Of a stretch of 64,000 bases of DNA, positions 1 to 10,647 are shown piece by piece. The stretch comes from Xanthostigma xanthostigma (Eukaryota > Arthropoda > Insecta > Raphidioptera > Raphidiidae): the NCBI GenBank assembly GCA_963575645.1, contig OY754464.1:31697501-31761500 (forward strand), given 5' to 3'. Each line of letters opens with the position of its first letter. The stretch's first letter is position 1. A model generated the notes under the pieces. That model saw nothing but the letters and a program-made list of their open reading frames with translations. It searched no databases and was not told the origin of the DNA. A program made the position numbers and the translations under genes.

Positions 1-309
1 TTTTTAGTTCGCGTTCCAATAAAAGCGCTTTTTTAGTCTTTTTAAACACGTTTACGAAGTAGGCAACGCAACGTGCGTACTGTAGGGCTTGTTATCTGCT
101 TACAGTAATTTTTTAAGTTAAGTAATAATTAATTGATATGAGTTATTTATATATTTAAAAATAATTGTGTACGTATAAATAATTATAAATTTAAAAATAA
201 ATAGCTATATATTATTAAATATATATATAAATTATTATCTTATTGACATGGGTTCAAAATTTGAAATTATTCAGACGTCTGGAAGTGTAAAGCTAATAAA
301 ATCGTGTTA

Positions 310-548
310 AAAATTAATGTTCATTTGTTCGTCTTGTATGCGTTTCTTTACCATTCCTCCGATTGCGATGAAACTTTAGCGAGTTGTTTTGAGTGCGTCC
401 GCCAAACTTTCTGACCCAAAAAAAAAAATCAAAGTGTAATAAAAGCGTTTTAAAGCGGTACTGCAGTACGGTGAAGCCAAAGGCTCCACGACTTTTGTCG
501 CTAGCGTGATTCATCTCAATCGCGTGCGAAGCCGCGGGCAACGGCTAC
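310..548 (+). mobile_element. Helitron-like 3' fragment
   Basis: Positions 451-545 align by eye with 46571-46670, in the longer Helitron-like element at 46402-46791: both carry a GTGAAGCC/ATGAAGCC block, a CAATCGCRTGCGAAG block and a final GCAACGG-like end. The left part has the phrase GATTGCGATGAAACTTTA, typical of this repeat class in insects. The expected CTAGT end is here CTACTAAT, so the copy is old. No coding capacity. The short minus-strand open frame across it is fortuitous. Confidence 0.5.
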
Positions 549-1762
549 TAATATAATAAAAGATGTCTCCGAACTATAGAACTTCCGCATTAAATACATA
601 AAAAGTTAAACATTTTTTTATGAACGATGTAGTTCGTTTCTTAAATCATAAATGTGAACCGCCTAGAGACAGTTTTAGAATGTATTATGTTTTATTATAT
701 TTACAAACTTACACTAAAAGCACACGTATTAAAGACAATAGAAATCATTTCAGATGAAGAAATATCATATAATACGGGAAGTAAAAAGTTGTAGTACCGA
801 TCCGAGTGTGTTAATTCGCACACATTGTGATGAAACATACATGTGCAGTGTGCACATTATATGTTTCATCGCGATCTAATAAACACAGGTAAGATCGATT
901 CAGGAGAAATCCATATGACAAAAGAACCTCAATAACGTTCACACTTAAAAATTTAATGAATTACGACCGAGTTTCGACCACATAGCGACCACGTTAAATT
1001 GCCCATTTTTTAAAGAAAATGAGTTGAATCTAAAAGTTAAGCTCAGGAAACACTACGGATTTGATTGTTTTTGAGTGCTTTTAAAAATGTAAATATGGAA
1101 TAAAAAAGTTAAAATAGAATTGTTATGATAATATGACAAAATGCTTTAAAAATCCTAGAAATTAATATTTAACTACGCAATTGACAATTCAAATTGATAT
1201 TAAATATTTTATGGTTTGGAAGAAATATAATATTTGTACGTTAAAAGTAAATATGAAATGAAACCAACTACCCATGACGTGATATATTTCTATTGTTTAT
1301 ATTCTAATAAAACATATACCAGGACTTTACCGTTATGAAGTTATTAACAAACGTGTATAGACACATATACCTATGTATAGCTTTTTGCTACTATTTATTT
1401 TAACCCAACATGGCACTTTAATAATTTCGTCACGAAATTATGAGCTCAATCTATAACTTGAAACTATTTTAATTTTTGTGGACAATGTTTAGTATTTTTT
1501 TAAACTTGGTAAAGAAACATAATAGATATTTATTAAAAAAATGTACAATAGGAATTAAAAATATGGAAATAGGTAAAATAAAAAAAAATTGAAAATAGCA
1601 AAAAATGTCGGCTATGAGAAGCTGGCAATTTAAATTTCAATTTCAAATTATATTCAAATCTTTGAAACCGTCTGATCAGAACTCTTTAATAAATAAAATT
1701 ATCGACCATTTTTCCAGATATAGGTATATATAAAAACAAATTCCAGCCAATTGGGCGACGGG
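549..1762. other. unassigned AT-rich intergenic DNA
   Basis: No reading frame with recognisable protein similarity, no clear terminal repeats and no tandem array. A short imperfect palindrome lies at about 825-870 (ATGAAACATACATGTG facing CACATTATATGTTTCAT). Confidence 0.5.
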
Positions 1763-2393
1763 ACCATTCCAACTTCAAAAATGTCGACATCTAATATAAT
1801 AAAGAAAACAAAATTTATGATATCGTGTGAGGTGACGCGGGTAATTGCTAGTATTCAATATGATATTTGCTATTCGTTGCCATGGTTACCTACATAATAT
1901 GTTCCACGTCATGTAAACATTAATCAAAGCATGCCGAACTTGTTTATTTCTGATAGATCCATAAAACAAAAGACCGGCTGATTTTTTTTTGTTTTCAATA
2001 TATTTCCGAAATGTAAAGTTTAGAAAAAAAAATGTTTAACGAAACTTTCTTGAAAAAAATAAATAAAATAATAAGCCGTTATGAAAAGTATACTATTATT
2101 ATATAAAAAACACCGTTATAGCAAATATCTCTTCTGTGCATGCGCCGATTTCCCCCCAAAAAAAGGGCTCTTTATATTTGCATACCAAACATCCTCCAAA
2201 AATTTGGTTTCGATCCGCTCATCCGTTTGACCTGTATCGTGTTCACAAACAGACTACAGACGCACAGAGTTTTTCCAAAAATATGTTTTTTTGGATTCGG
2301 GGGACCTCAAAACGGAAAGATATTGTAAAATTTTTGAAAAGTGATTTTTGACCTATACTAATACCATTCCCCACTTGTGGGTTGGAATGATAA
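1763..2393 (-). mobile_element. family W non-autonomous element, copy 1
   Basis: One of at least six related copies here (others near 6799, 13505, 32235, 54111, 56280, plus a tail near 15012). It is bounded by short inverted ends, ACCATTCCAAC at 1763 and GTTGGAATG at 2381. Next to the right end is a small hairpin, CCCCACTTGTGGG. The interior shares with the other copies the blocks CTCTTCTGTGCATGCGCCGA, AAATTTGGTTTCGATCCG and a run ending GACCT. It contains no protein fragment. The class (TIR transposon or rolling-circle type) is uncertain, because an internal GGGTAATTGCTAGT block also resembles a Helitron terminus. Confidence 0.6.
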
Positions 2394-2400
2394 TTTGTTA

Positions 2401-2790
2401 AATAGGCACTGCTGGTGTGATCCTAGCAGAGCCAGGACGTTTATTAGATGTCTAGAGCCATACCAAAATCAAACAAATAACGAAAATAGCTAAACAAACG
2501 ATTTCACTTATTTTCAAGTAAATATGCTTTATGGGAGCTACTGGTGTGCAGCTAGAAGCGCCTACTTTTTTTGGTCGCCTATGGATCACTAAGCCTATAA
2601 ATAAAATATAAACAAACGATTCCATTTGTTTTTAGAAAAAAATGTTGATTGGGCGCTGCTGGTGTGAACATAACAGTGCCCATTTATATTTCTAAATAAC
2701 TCTTGAACTAAGTCTAAACAAACGATGAACAAAGGGAAGAAATAATTTAATTTTTACTTTTTGGATTAGGCGCTATCAGCTTCACATAGC
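2401..2790. repeat. degenerate ~120-bp tandem repeat, about four units
   Basis: The phrase GGCGCTGCTGGTGTGA or a close variant recurs at about 2405, 2535, 2650 and 2768. AAACAAACGAT recurs at 2493, 2611 and 2718. Spacing is 105-130 bp and the units are strongly diverged. The array abuts the end of W copy 1, so it may be that family's flank or a separate old satellite. Confidence 0.55.
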
Positions 2791-4249
2791 CGAAAATTCA
2801 GCCACGTGGTTTACAATCATTTTTTGATCGAAAAGGTACCAACATTTATTATAGCAAAATTACTAATTAAGTAGTAATATGTCTATTAGAAAAATCCTCG
2901 AAAGGTCCCATTATATTATGAAAAAAGATCTCGTTTTAAATGACCACAGTTCACAATCTACAATTTTAATCCATGCAACTAGCACAGGGTTAACCATAGA
3001 TTAGAGGGTTAACCATCTAAATAAAATGTTATTTCTATATACTGCATGCAAAAGAGTTTACTTAGTTATTAAAAAGTAAAAGGTATTAAAATTTACGATT
3101 TTGTTTTATGCCAACACAATTTATGTTCAGCTAGGTGTTTTTACATTGAGAAATAAAAAAAGTCTACTTCCGCGAGAACAAACTTTTCTACATTCCATTA
3201 TGATTAATACAGGATTTCCTTTATGTTGCCAGAAAACTTTTTTACAGCCAGATTTGTGAACAGAAAGTTACATAAAATCAATTAAAAAAATTTCGAGTTT
3301 TAAGTTGAAAGTCATTGAAAAAGTGTGTATTTGTGGTCGTAAGACAAAGTGATCTATGGCAGGTTTTTGATAAAATAAAATTAATGGCAATTTTATCCTC
3401 CAGTGAACGCGTGGACTATAATAATGATAGAGTGATTCATTTTTTGCTTCAGTGGAAACAGCACTGCAAATCGTATTGCTCAAGACATTTTCCTTTTATA
3501 CAAGCATCGAGAAAAATGATTCAAAAAAAAGATTAATTAATCGACGTTTTTAACCAATATAACCTACACTTGAAAATTCTATTTTGTTTTTTTTTTATTT
3601 TTATAGGATTAAAATTCATATGCTAGCGACCTAACTCTGTGTCAAAATTTTATATACCTAATTCACTTTGTATTGTGAACCCCGATAAACAGGTGCACGA
3701 ACTAAAGGAAATGAAAAATATTTCTTTGAAAGAAATCGGTTATGATTTTTCTTCACTTTTTTGCACTTATAATTTATTATGGATATTGGGAACACGAAGT
3801 ATTCAACGTTTAACAAAATTTGAATGCACGAATTAATGAAATATTAATTCCTGAATTCAAATTTTCATCTATTTAAAATGAAATATCACCAGCAATAAAA
3901 CTTAATAATAAACATTTCGTAGTCTAATGCTCACATAATTATATTTTTGAAACTTAAATCAACTTTTATGTTTGAACTAATAAAAAAAATCTTAGTGAAA
4001 AGAATCGTGTGCTTAATTGCATGACTCAAAGTTAAAAATGTGTGATTAAAAAAATTGAAAACATATGTAACGTCAAATGTAAATTAGACAAGATTAAAAT
4101 AGTTGGCAAAAACAAAAGTGCACACCCGAAAGTTTTTTATTGTATAGGTACCTAATAAAAATTGAAAAAAAAGTAAAATAAAAATATATGAGAAATATGT
4201 ATAATATATAATTATAGAATAAAATGGAATAGAAAAAAAGTTTCAATGA
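2791..4249. other. unassigned AT-rich intergenic DNA
   Basis: Only short open frames of 60-75 codons on both strands, overlapping each other, with low-complexity composition. No motif or repeat boundary recognised. Confidence 0.5.
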
Positions 4250-4326
4250 TGTCGCGACAGGAATCGAACCCGGTACCTTGTCACTACTAGTCCTACGCCT
4301 TATCTACTGTGTCATAACGGTCTTAT
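4250..4326 (-). repeat. tRNA-like sequence, probable SINE head
   Basis: Read on the minus strand it has an exact pol III B box (GGTTCGATTCC, + positions 4260-4270) and an A-box-like block (TGACACAGTAGATAAGG, + 4299-4314) about 35 bp upstream, the normal spacing inside a tRNA. The T-stem pairs only partly, and I cannot draw a convincing acceptor stem or assign an anticodon, so this is not a working tRNA gene. AT-rich sequence follows it in transcription direction, as in a SINE body. Confidence 0.55.
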
Positions 4327-5213
4327 TTCGTGCCGCTGTTATCGTGGTATAGAAGTATACCACTTGTTCTACGGTAATTTACTATATTGTATATTGTTTT
4401 TTTTAACTATTAGCTGTCGAAAATAATAAAAATAAAACTGCTTATAAAAATTAAACTACTGAACATATTTCAATGAATTTAAACAGGGTTCTGGTCTGAG
4501 TAAACAAAGCGAATTAAATATAAACTAAGGCGATTCGACCAAAATTGCGATCTGTAGAGCTCTGACGTACGTACATACGTACAGACCAACCGACAACTGC
4601 TGTTCGCGATTTTCAATTACATTTTTGAGAGTAATTATGAACTCAAATCAATCTAAAAATGGTTCTGTTTTATAGAACAGAATCTCCTGTTTTCAAAAAG
4701 CTACAATTTGAATAGATTTCGTGTAAAATTAACTTAGATATAACTTCTTGTATGAACGAAAGTCAGCTCTGATGAACAAAGCGATAATAATAGAGCACAT
4801 ACCGCTAGTTTCCGAAAATAACTCACAAAAGCTATTATTGACTATTATGAAATTAAAAGAAGTAACAAGAATGTAGGCAGTCATCTTGTTTACAAATTTT
4901 AATTGAAATTAACTGGAATAGTTTAATCCTATCAAAAATATTTCATATAAACAAGCACAAAAATTCAAAACTGTGCCGGATTTCTTTGAGAAACGGTATC
5001 CTATAATAGGCAGTGATCGACTTAGGAGGTGCACTGCGTGCACCCAGGTTAGTAATTGCCGGAAAAGTATTGTTAAAAAACAAAAGAAACCTGGAAATTA
5101 AAAAGAAAAACTTGAAATGCAATACAACCGGCCTTTACCCGTGGATTCGTTCGCGTTACTTTGAATCAGTGCTCAGCCTCCTTTAGTAGAAGAGTGATAC
5201 CTATATATCTGTA
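4327..5213. other. unassigned intergenic DNA
   Basis: No coding or repeat boundary recognised. A short self-complementary run (ACGTACGTACATACGTAC) lies at about 4565-4582. Confidence 0.45.
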
Positions 5214-5300
5214 CTAGTGACCCGTGTCGGTTTTACCCGGGTGCAAAACTGTTCTGGATATATTATATTGATCTTCCCATCTACACAGTAGAACTCTATC
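5214..5300 (-). mobile_element. Helitron 3' end fragment
   Basis: On the minus strand this ends with a GC-rich hairpin zone (GCACCCGGGTAAAACC) a short distance before CTAG, followed by T. The same layout occurs at the end of the complete Helitron at 14374-14992. The 5' start was not found, so this is a truncated or decayed copy. Confidence 0.5.
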
Positions 5301-5920
5301 AAAGTACATTGTTTTGATGTATCTCTAAAAATTTGGCCAGCGTTTGCCATGCAAGCGTACGAAAACAGTTTTTTTTTTTTGGGAAAACACCTTCATAGTT
5401 CAGCCATTTTGTACAAAATATTGACAAATATTTTACAGAAACCTTCTTCGTTTATTGACAAAATTCACTTTTTGTTCCAAAAATCTATGATGCAATGGAA
5501 TACAAAAAAAATCTTAATACATTTTAGCTCTTATGAAATTAGAAAAACACACTGCACTTTAAGAATCTGCAATTGAAATCCCTATACTGCGTCGCGCAAG
5601 TCACCACCAAGACCATACTAGTCCAATCATAATCGGTACAATTGTTTTTTGGTCAGCCCAGAACAAACAACTGACAATCAGACAAAAATAATTTACGAAA
5701 ATGTCTATTTTTGGTAAACCGTGCCAGTCTTAATTCAGATAAAAACTTAATAGTATTCTTTTATTTATTTTAATGAATGTTTTTTTAAAAAAAGCATTAT
5801 TAAGATACGATCATAATAATTCCCTCAGAATGATTCAAACTTTGCTAACATGATGAGCAATAATTTATAGTATTGTTTTGACGATTGAGGAAAAAGCATT
5901 TTTCATTTTATTAACCTACT
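5301..5920. other. unassigned intergenic DNA
   Basis: Holds one open frame of 75 codons beginning near 5349, with a poly-Phe stretch and no similarity I recognise. Nothing else seen. Confidence 0.45.
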
Positions 5921-5928
5921 ATCTAAAG

Positions 5929-6453
5929 CAGAGGCTCCCAAACTTTTTGTCTCGTAGACCACTTGCCATGTTTTTCGGTTTTGGGTTATCTGATATTGAT
6001 TTTTTGCAAATTCATTAATTTCAAATGTATTTTTGACAACCGGTATAGTGCTACTCACTTTGAACGATTTAAATTTATAACGGTAGTGAAATGTAGTGTG
6101 AAATGTTTAGTTTTATACATTTATTAATTAGATTCAAATTAAACGAATCAAATTAAAATTTACTTTCTGTTACATAAAATAACTAAGCAAAAAATAAATG
6201 CTTTTAGTGTGAGGGATGAACCTGATGCTTTATTAATAAATTTTCAACATTTGACATCAATTTATTTAGATTTAATCTTAAATCTCTTCGGTTAACGATG
6301 TCCAGTTTGTTTCTTTTTTTTGTTAGAAGATTCACTATCGTTGACCCCCATTTTCATTTCATGGACCCTCAATTTTTTTTCCCGCTGACATGGACCCCTT
6401 GCAAGTTTTCGTCGACCCCTGGGGGTCGATATAGAGCACTTTGGGAATCACTG
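5929..6453. mobile_element. non-autonomous hAT-type transposon with intact 8-bp target duplication
   Basis: The ends are imperfect terminal inverted repeats, CAGAGGCTCCCAAACTTTTT on the left and, read inward from the right, CAGTGATTCCCAAAGTGCTC. Both fit the hAT pattern CAGNGNTNCNCAA. The element is flanked on both sides by the identical octamer ATCTAAAG (5921-5928 and 6454-6461), the length expected of hAT transposases. The 525-bp interior has no transposase fragment, so it was moved in trans. The subterminal GACCCCTGGGGGTCG block near the right end is itself palindromic. Confidence 0.85.
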
Positions 6454-6461
6454 ATCTAAAG

Positions 6462-6798
6462 TCTAAACTTTGTGCTGTTTAAATATACAAATAGTCTTAA
6501 TATTTTTGTAAATAACTGTATTTTTTGTGTTCGGTAGCTTGTTGAACATCCTATCCCGTAAGCGAGTAAGAATCATATTTTATGAATGTACCGTATTATT
6601 ATAACTATCTCGTCTAAATGGAATGTCGCGAAGTCAAATGGCAGCTGTCAGAGATCGCACGTTTAGAGCATGTATGGAATGTACGCAGTGCGTCATTAAA
6701 GTCGAGAGTTTTTGTTGACAGTTTCGTCCACATTTTAATCGGTAATTAATTATCCCAATAATTAAATAACCAGATTAAATAAACAATTTTTTTTACGT
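6462..6798. other. unassigned intergenic DNA
   Basis: No feature recognised between the hAT element and W copy 2. Confidence 0.45.
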
Positions 6799-7141
6799 CC
6801 TTGTAAAAATAAATAAAATAATAGACCGTTATGAAAAGTATACCGTTTTTATATAAAAAACAACGTTATAGTATATATCTCTTCTGAGGATGCGCCGATT
6901 ATCCCCAAAAATAATAGCGGCTCTTCATATTTGCATATCACACATCCTTCCAAAATTTGGTTTCAATCCTTTTGATCTGAGCCGTATTCACAGACAGAGA
7001 GACGCTCATATTGTTTCCAAAAATATATTTTTTGGATTCGGGGCACCTCAAAACAAAAAAAAAAGAAATATTGTAAAATTTTAAAAAGTGAATGTTGACC
7101 TAAATTAGTACCATTCTTCACTTGTAGTGTTGGAATGATAA
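6799..7141 (-). mobile_element. family W partial copy 2
   Basis: Matches the right half of W copy 1: AAATAAATAAAATAATA, CTCTTCTGAGGATGCGCCGA, CCAAAATTTGGTTTCAATCC, TTGGATTCGGGGCACCTC and the terminal GTTGGAATGATAA. The other half is missing. A solo LTR has inserted exactly at its right end, and the last four bases ATAA became the LTR target duplication. Confidence 0.65.
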
Positions 7142-7812
7142 TGTAACAAAACTGTTCTAGTTCGTGGTGGAAACTATTTATTTACAATAACAAACGTTTA
7201 ACAAAACAGTACACACAAACGACAAAGTACTTCTCAAACGTAACAGAAACAAAACTAATAAATTCTGACTAATAAAATAAAAGAACAAGTAATGAAGAAT
7301 ATATAGGCACTAATTATGTACACAAAATATTTAAAATACAAAAACACACCAAAGTTTATTCAGCACACTTATCTATTAACTAAATACACACGATTATTTA
7401 CAAGAAGTTATTTATGTTAAACCAGATTTATATAATTGCACTAAATGGTTTATGAAACCGCACTGAACTAGTATTTAGACAGTTCATTTATCTTCTATCT
7501 TTATAGTTGCCTCGGTATTAATGCACCGACTGAACAATTTTTGTGACACAGCTATCTGTAACCCACTGTACGTTTGCCGTATGAACTCACTCACACACGA
7601 AACCTGACTGACTCGACTCACCGACCTCATCGAATTTATAGGCGCTCGGTAGGTTTTCCAGCGTTTTCTAGAATCTTCTGGTCCCTTCTCTACTTGCATT
7701 TATTGATCCGGCTGCCACAAAAACCCTTATACCTGCGCTCATTTTTGTTGTCTTCTAGGAATCTAGAGCATTCGACAAAAAGCATAGGCGTCCCAACGTG
7801 GGGCGCGCAACA
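7142..7812 (-). mobile_element. solo LTR of a gypsy-like retrotransposon
   Basis: Read on the minus strand it starts TGTTGCGCGC and ends GTTTTGTTACA, the TG...CA form of an LTR, with ATAA duplicated on each side (7138-7141 and 7813-7816). In the same orientation it carries a TATA box, an arthropod initiator 31 bp downstream, and several AATAAA-type polyadenylation signals towards the 3' side, so U3, R and U5 are in logical order. No internal coding region or second LTR adjoins it, the usual outcome of LTR-LTR recombination. The 4-bp duplication fits Ty3/gypsy better than BEL/Pao or copia, which normally make 5, but the class is an inference. Length 671 bp. Confidence 0.75.
7607..7640 (-). promoter_or_regulatory. 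LTR promoter: TATA box and initiator
   Basis: On the minus strand TATAAA starts at 7640 and a TCAGT initiator spans 7611-7607, with its A at 7609. The 31-bp spacing from the first T to the A is the canonical insect distance. Transcription would run leftwards through the rest of the LTR and into the DNA on its left. Confidence 0.6.
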
Positions 7813-7816
7813 ATAA

Positions 7817-8442
7817 ATACACACTATACATAAAAAAACAATTATCAATCTAGAGCCTTTTGAATCTTCTTCCCCAGAGAGGGGAGATTAATATTGGGTT
7901 TCCCGATAAAAGTATCGTACTTTTAAAATTTTCCTGTCAATAATGAAGTACTTCTTACTGTCTATTATTATTGGTTAAACTTGTAGGATGTCAAAAAATC
8001 TTTAGCCAAATTTGTTATTATCACAGAACAATAATAGTATATAGAAGACGCATAATGATAGCTTGTGGGCAGATCTTCTGTCACAAGAAGCGGGGTGCAG
8101 GCAGTAGCATAGCACCGCGTGATATATCAGAGACGTATTCAGGATTTTTGAATTCTAGTTTCAGTGCGTTTCTAAATAAATAGTGTTGCTAAAAATGTTT
8201 TTTTACTCACGATGGAACGGAGCAGGTATATGCGTTTAGCCTGAGATGTTTGTTAGTGTGTTAGTATGTTGGTGCACTCGAATGTCGCCATTTATCTGGA
8301 AAACGGTATGATCAATTCAGATGCGGTTTTCTGTAAAGGGTTTGTAATTCATCTGCGATGGTTCTTAGATAAGATATTACGATGGTAACGCCCCGGGGGG
8401 CGCTGCACTGCATAAAAAATTAATCACAAAAACCAAACAAAC
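7817..8442. other. unassigned intergenic DNA
   Basis: Includes a GC-rich patch around 8388-8410 (GCCCCGGGGGGCGC) and no recognisable coding or repeat ends. Confidence 0.45.
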
Positions 8443-8605
8443 AATCGTAATTTTGTTTTGAATTACTAAGAAATTACCTGTAAACAATTATTGTTTTCAG
8501 GTAATTTTTTTTAAACAATTATTGTTTTCAGGTAATTTCTTAGTAATTCAAAACAAAATTACGATTTAATTTTGAATTATTACGAAATTACCTGAAAACA
8601 ATTAA
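8443..8605. repeat. triple inverted repeat (arm, inverse arm, partial third arm)
   Basis: AATCGTAATTTTGTTTTGAA at 8443 faces its reverse complement ending at 8566, with arms of about 46 bp over a ~32-bp centre. The centre repeats AAACAATTATTGTTTTCAGG. A third partial copy in the first orientation follows (8566-8605, AATTACCTGAAAACAATT). Probably a small foldback MITE with a partial tandem copy. Confidence 0.65.
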
Positions 8606-8639
8606 AATAATATTTAATCTTTTCTTTAATCATTAAAAT

Positions 8640-8713
8640 GTTATTTAAATGAGGAAAGTATCATAATTTCAATTTAATTTTTTGAAAAGTTATTTAAATG
8701 AGGAAAGTATCAT
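8640..8713 (+). repeat. 25-bp direct repeat, 49-bp period
   Basis: GTTATTTAAATGAGGAAAGTATCAT, identical over 25 bp, occurs at 8640-8664 and 8689-8713, separated by AT-rich spacer. Two units only. Confidence 0.7.
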
Positions 8714-9942
8714 CATTTTGACCCAGAGCAAAGCATAAACTAAGTTATGAGCTAGGGGGCACCCAAATGAAAAAAATATGCGTCGTGGGACGCCCGACAT
8801 GAGTGAGCACTGCAAACCGAATCGATTTTAAAATGTAAAATTTATAAAACCCTGAAACTAAACACAAAGTTTTGAAGTAATCCGAACGATTTAAAAAAAA
8901 AAATAACTAAAAATATTTTAAAATATACAATTTTACCCATACCAACCAAAATGAAAAAAATTGTTGTGAAACAAATGAGAACAATTTAAAAAAAATAACT
9001 AAAAATACTTTGAAATGTAAAATTTCGTCCAGTTCTGAGATGAAAAAAACTGAATAAAAATTATGAGCGCTTTCGAGTATATAGTCATCTTCAGATTGAC
9101 GCTACAATTTTATAATCGTCATATTATTATAATATGTGAATCGATCAAATCTATAAACTGAATACGTATTTAAAGATAATAATAATTGTGATAATGAAAT
9201 TAATGTAATATTTATTATTAATATATTAGTAATAATTAAAATTATGCTATATAATTAATATTATTTTATAATAAAAGCAAACACAATATTCTGATATTAT
9301 GTGCCCAGTACGGCTCTGCCTACGGACATCAAAACTGTCATGGCTACCACGGAGGAATAAGATTTAACATGCATTTATTAAAATAATATTTCTTACTTAC
9401 CTAAAGAAACTTATGTTGTTTTTTTTCTTTGAAACTGTTGCACTGTCACTCTTACAACTTACAACGGTACATCTAACCATTTTTCAAAATAATTTTGACT
9501 TTATTTGTTAAATATTCGGAGCTCTTAACTCTACAGCTGGTAAATGCAGACTGCCGCATAGACCATCAGCTATGTCAAAAGACGTCAAAAGACGATTGAC
9601 ACTATAGAAAGAGATATGCGCCTTCTATACCTTTACTGTTCTGTGGTTATTATCAACCCACTATTATCAGATCAGATGCATTTTTCAGTTCGGATCCACC
9701 TTGTACATAAAAGCGAGAACAACTTATGAATGATTTAAAAATAAGAACGAATCGGCAAGCTGGAAAACTCTACAGCTGGCACCGTCTTAATGTTTAATAA
9801 TAACTCTTATACATATCACTGACAGAAATGAAACGACACGTCTGGAAGGAAAAGCTTCTATGAATGTAGTTCATGAGATACATTATTGCTTGATCGATAG
9901 GTAGTTTTTTTTCGTAACACTGTCGAATTATAATATACAACA
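8714..9942. other. unassigned AT-rich intergenic DNA
   Basis: CTCTACAGCTGG occurs at about 9528 and 9767 as a direct repeat. No protein similarity or element boundary recognised. Confidence 0.45.
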
Positions 9943-10647
9943 TATTTTTAGTCCATTGAAATGTTACATTTTTTTGGGCTAAAATTACATTTGTTAGAGG
10001 ACGCAATTTTATTTTTTAGATATAAAGAAGGGGTTAGTGTAAAGTTAAATTCAAGTTTGTGGAGTCAAAACTCTTGTCCCACGGCCACCATCTTGGAAAA
10101 AGGGGTGCAAGTGGTTTCTATAGTTTATCTCACGAACTATAGGTCTCACAAAAAAAAATTTAAACATTTTTTGTAGAAAATATAATTTCCTACAACTTTG
10201 GTTCAGTAACTTTTTGTCGTAGTATTCCCAATAGGCTTAATCCACGGTCATTTTTGAAATTACATAATTACTCTGTCCTCGTTTTTTTTTGATGGACCAG
10301 GCTGCGGCTCAGGATCTTGTATATGAAAGCCAACACTGCATACATTTATAGGATCTTGTTGACCTTGTATAGGATCTACGACAAAAAGTCACTGAACCAA
10401 AGTTGTAGGAAATTATATTTTCTACAAAAAATGTTTAAAAATTCTTTTTGTGAAACCTATAGTTCGTGAGATAAACCATGGAAACCACTTGCACCCCTTT
10501 TTCCAAGATGGAGGCCGTGGGACAAGGGTTGTGACCCCACAAACTTGAATTTAACTTTACACTAACCCCTTCTTGATATCTAAAAAATAAAATTGCGTCC
10601 TCTGACAAATGTAATTTCAAATGTAACTTTTCAATGGACTATTTTTA
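9943..10647. mobile_element. foldback element with ~275-bp arms
   Basis: The left arm (9943-10221) and right arm (10377-10647) are reverse complements with scattered mismatches. Recognisable blocks are TTTTTAGTCCATTGAAA, AAATTCAAGTTTGTGG, TTGGAAAAAGGGGTGCAAGTGG and CTACAACTTTGGTTCAGT. The loop is about 155 bp. Two roughly 60-70-codon open frames read the same arm sequence on opposite strands, which is why near-identical peptides appear on both; they are not evidence of coding. No target duplication was identified. Confidence 0.8.

Noticed and set aside
7786-7808. Retroviral-type primer-binding site (GGCGTCCCAACGTGGGGC-like) read on the + strand
   Set aside because: It fits a tRNA-Lys primer site, but the TG...CA ends, target duplication and promoter orientation place this block at the beginning of a minus-strand LTR, not after a plus-strand one.
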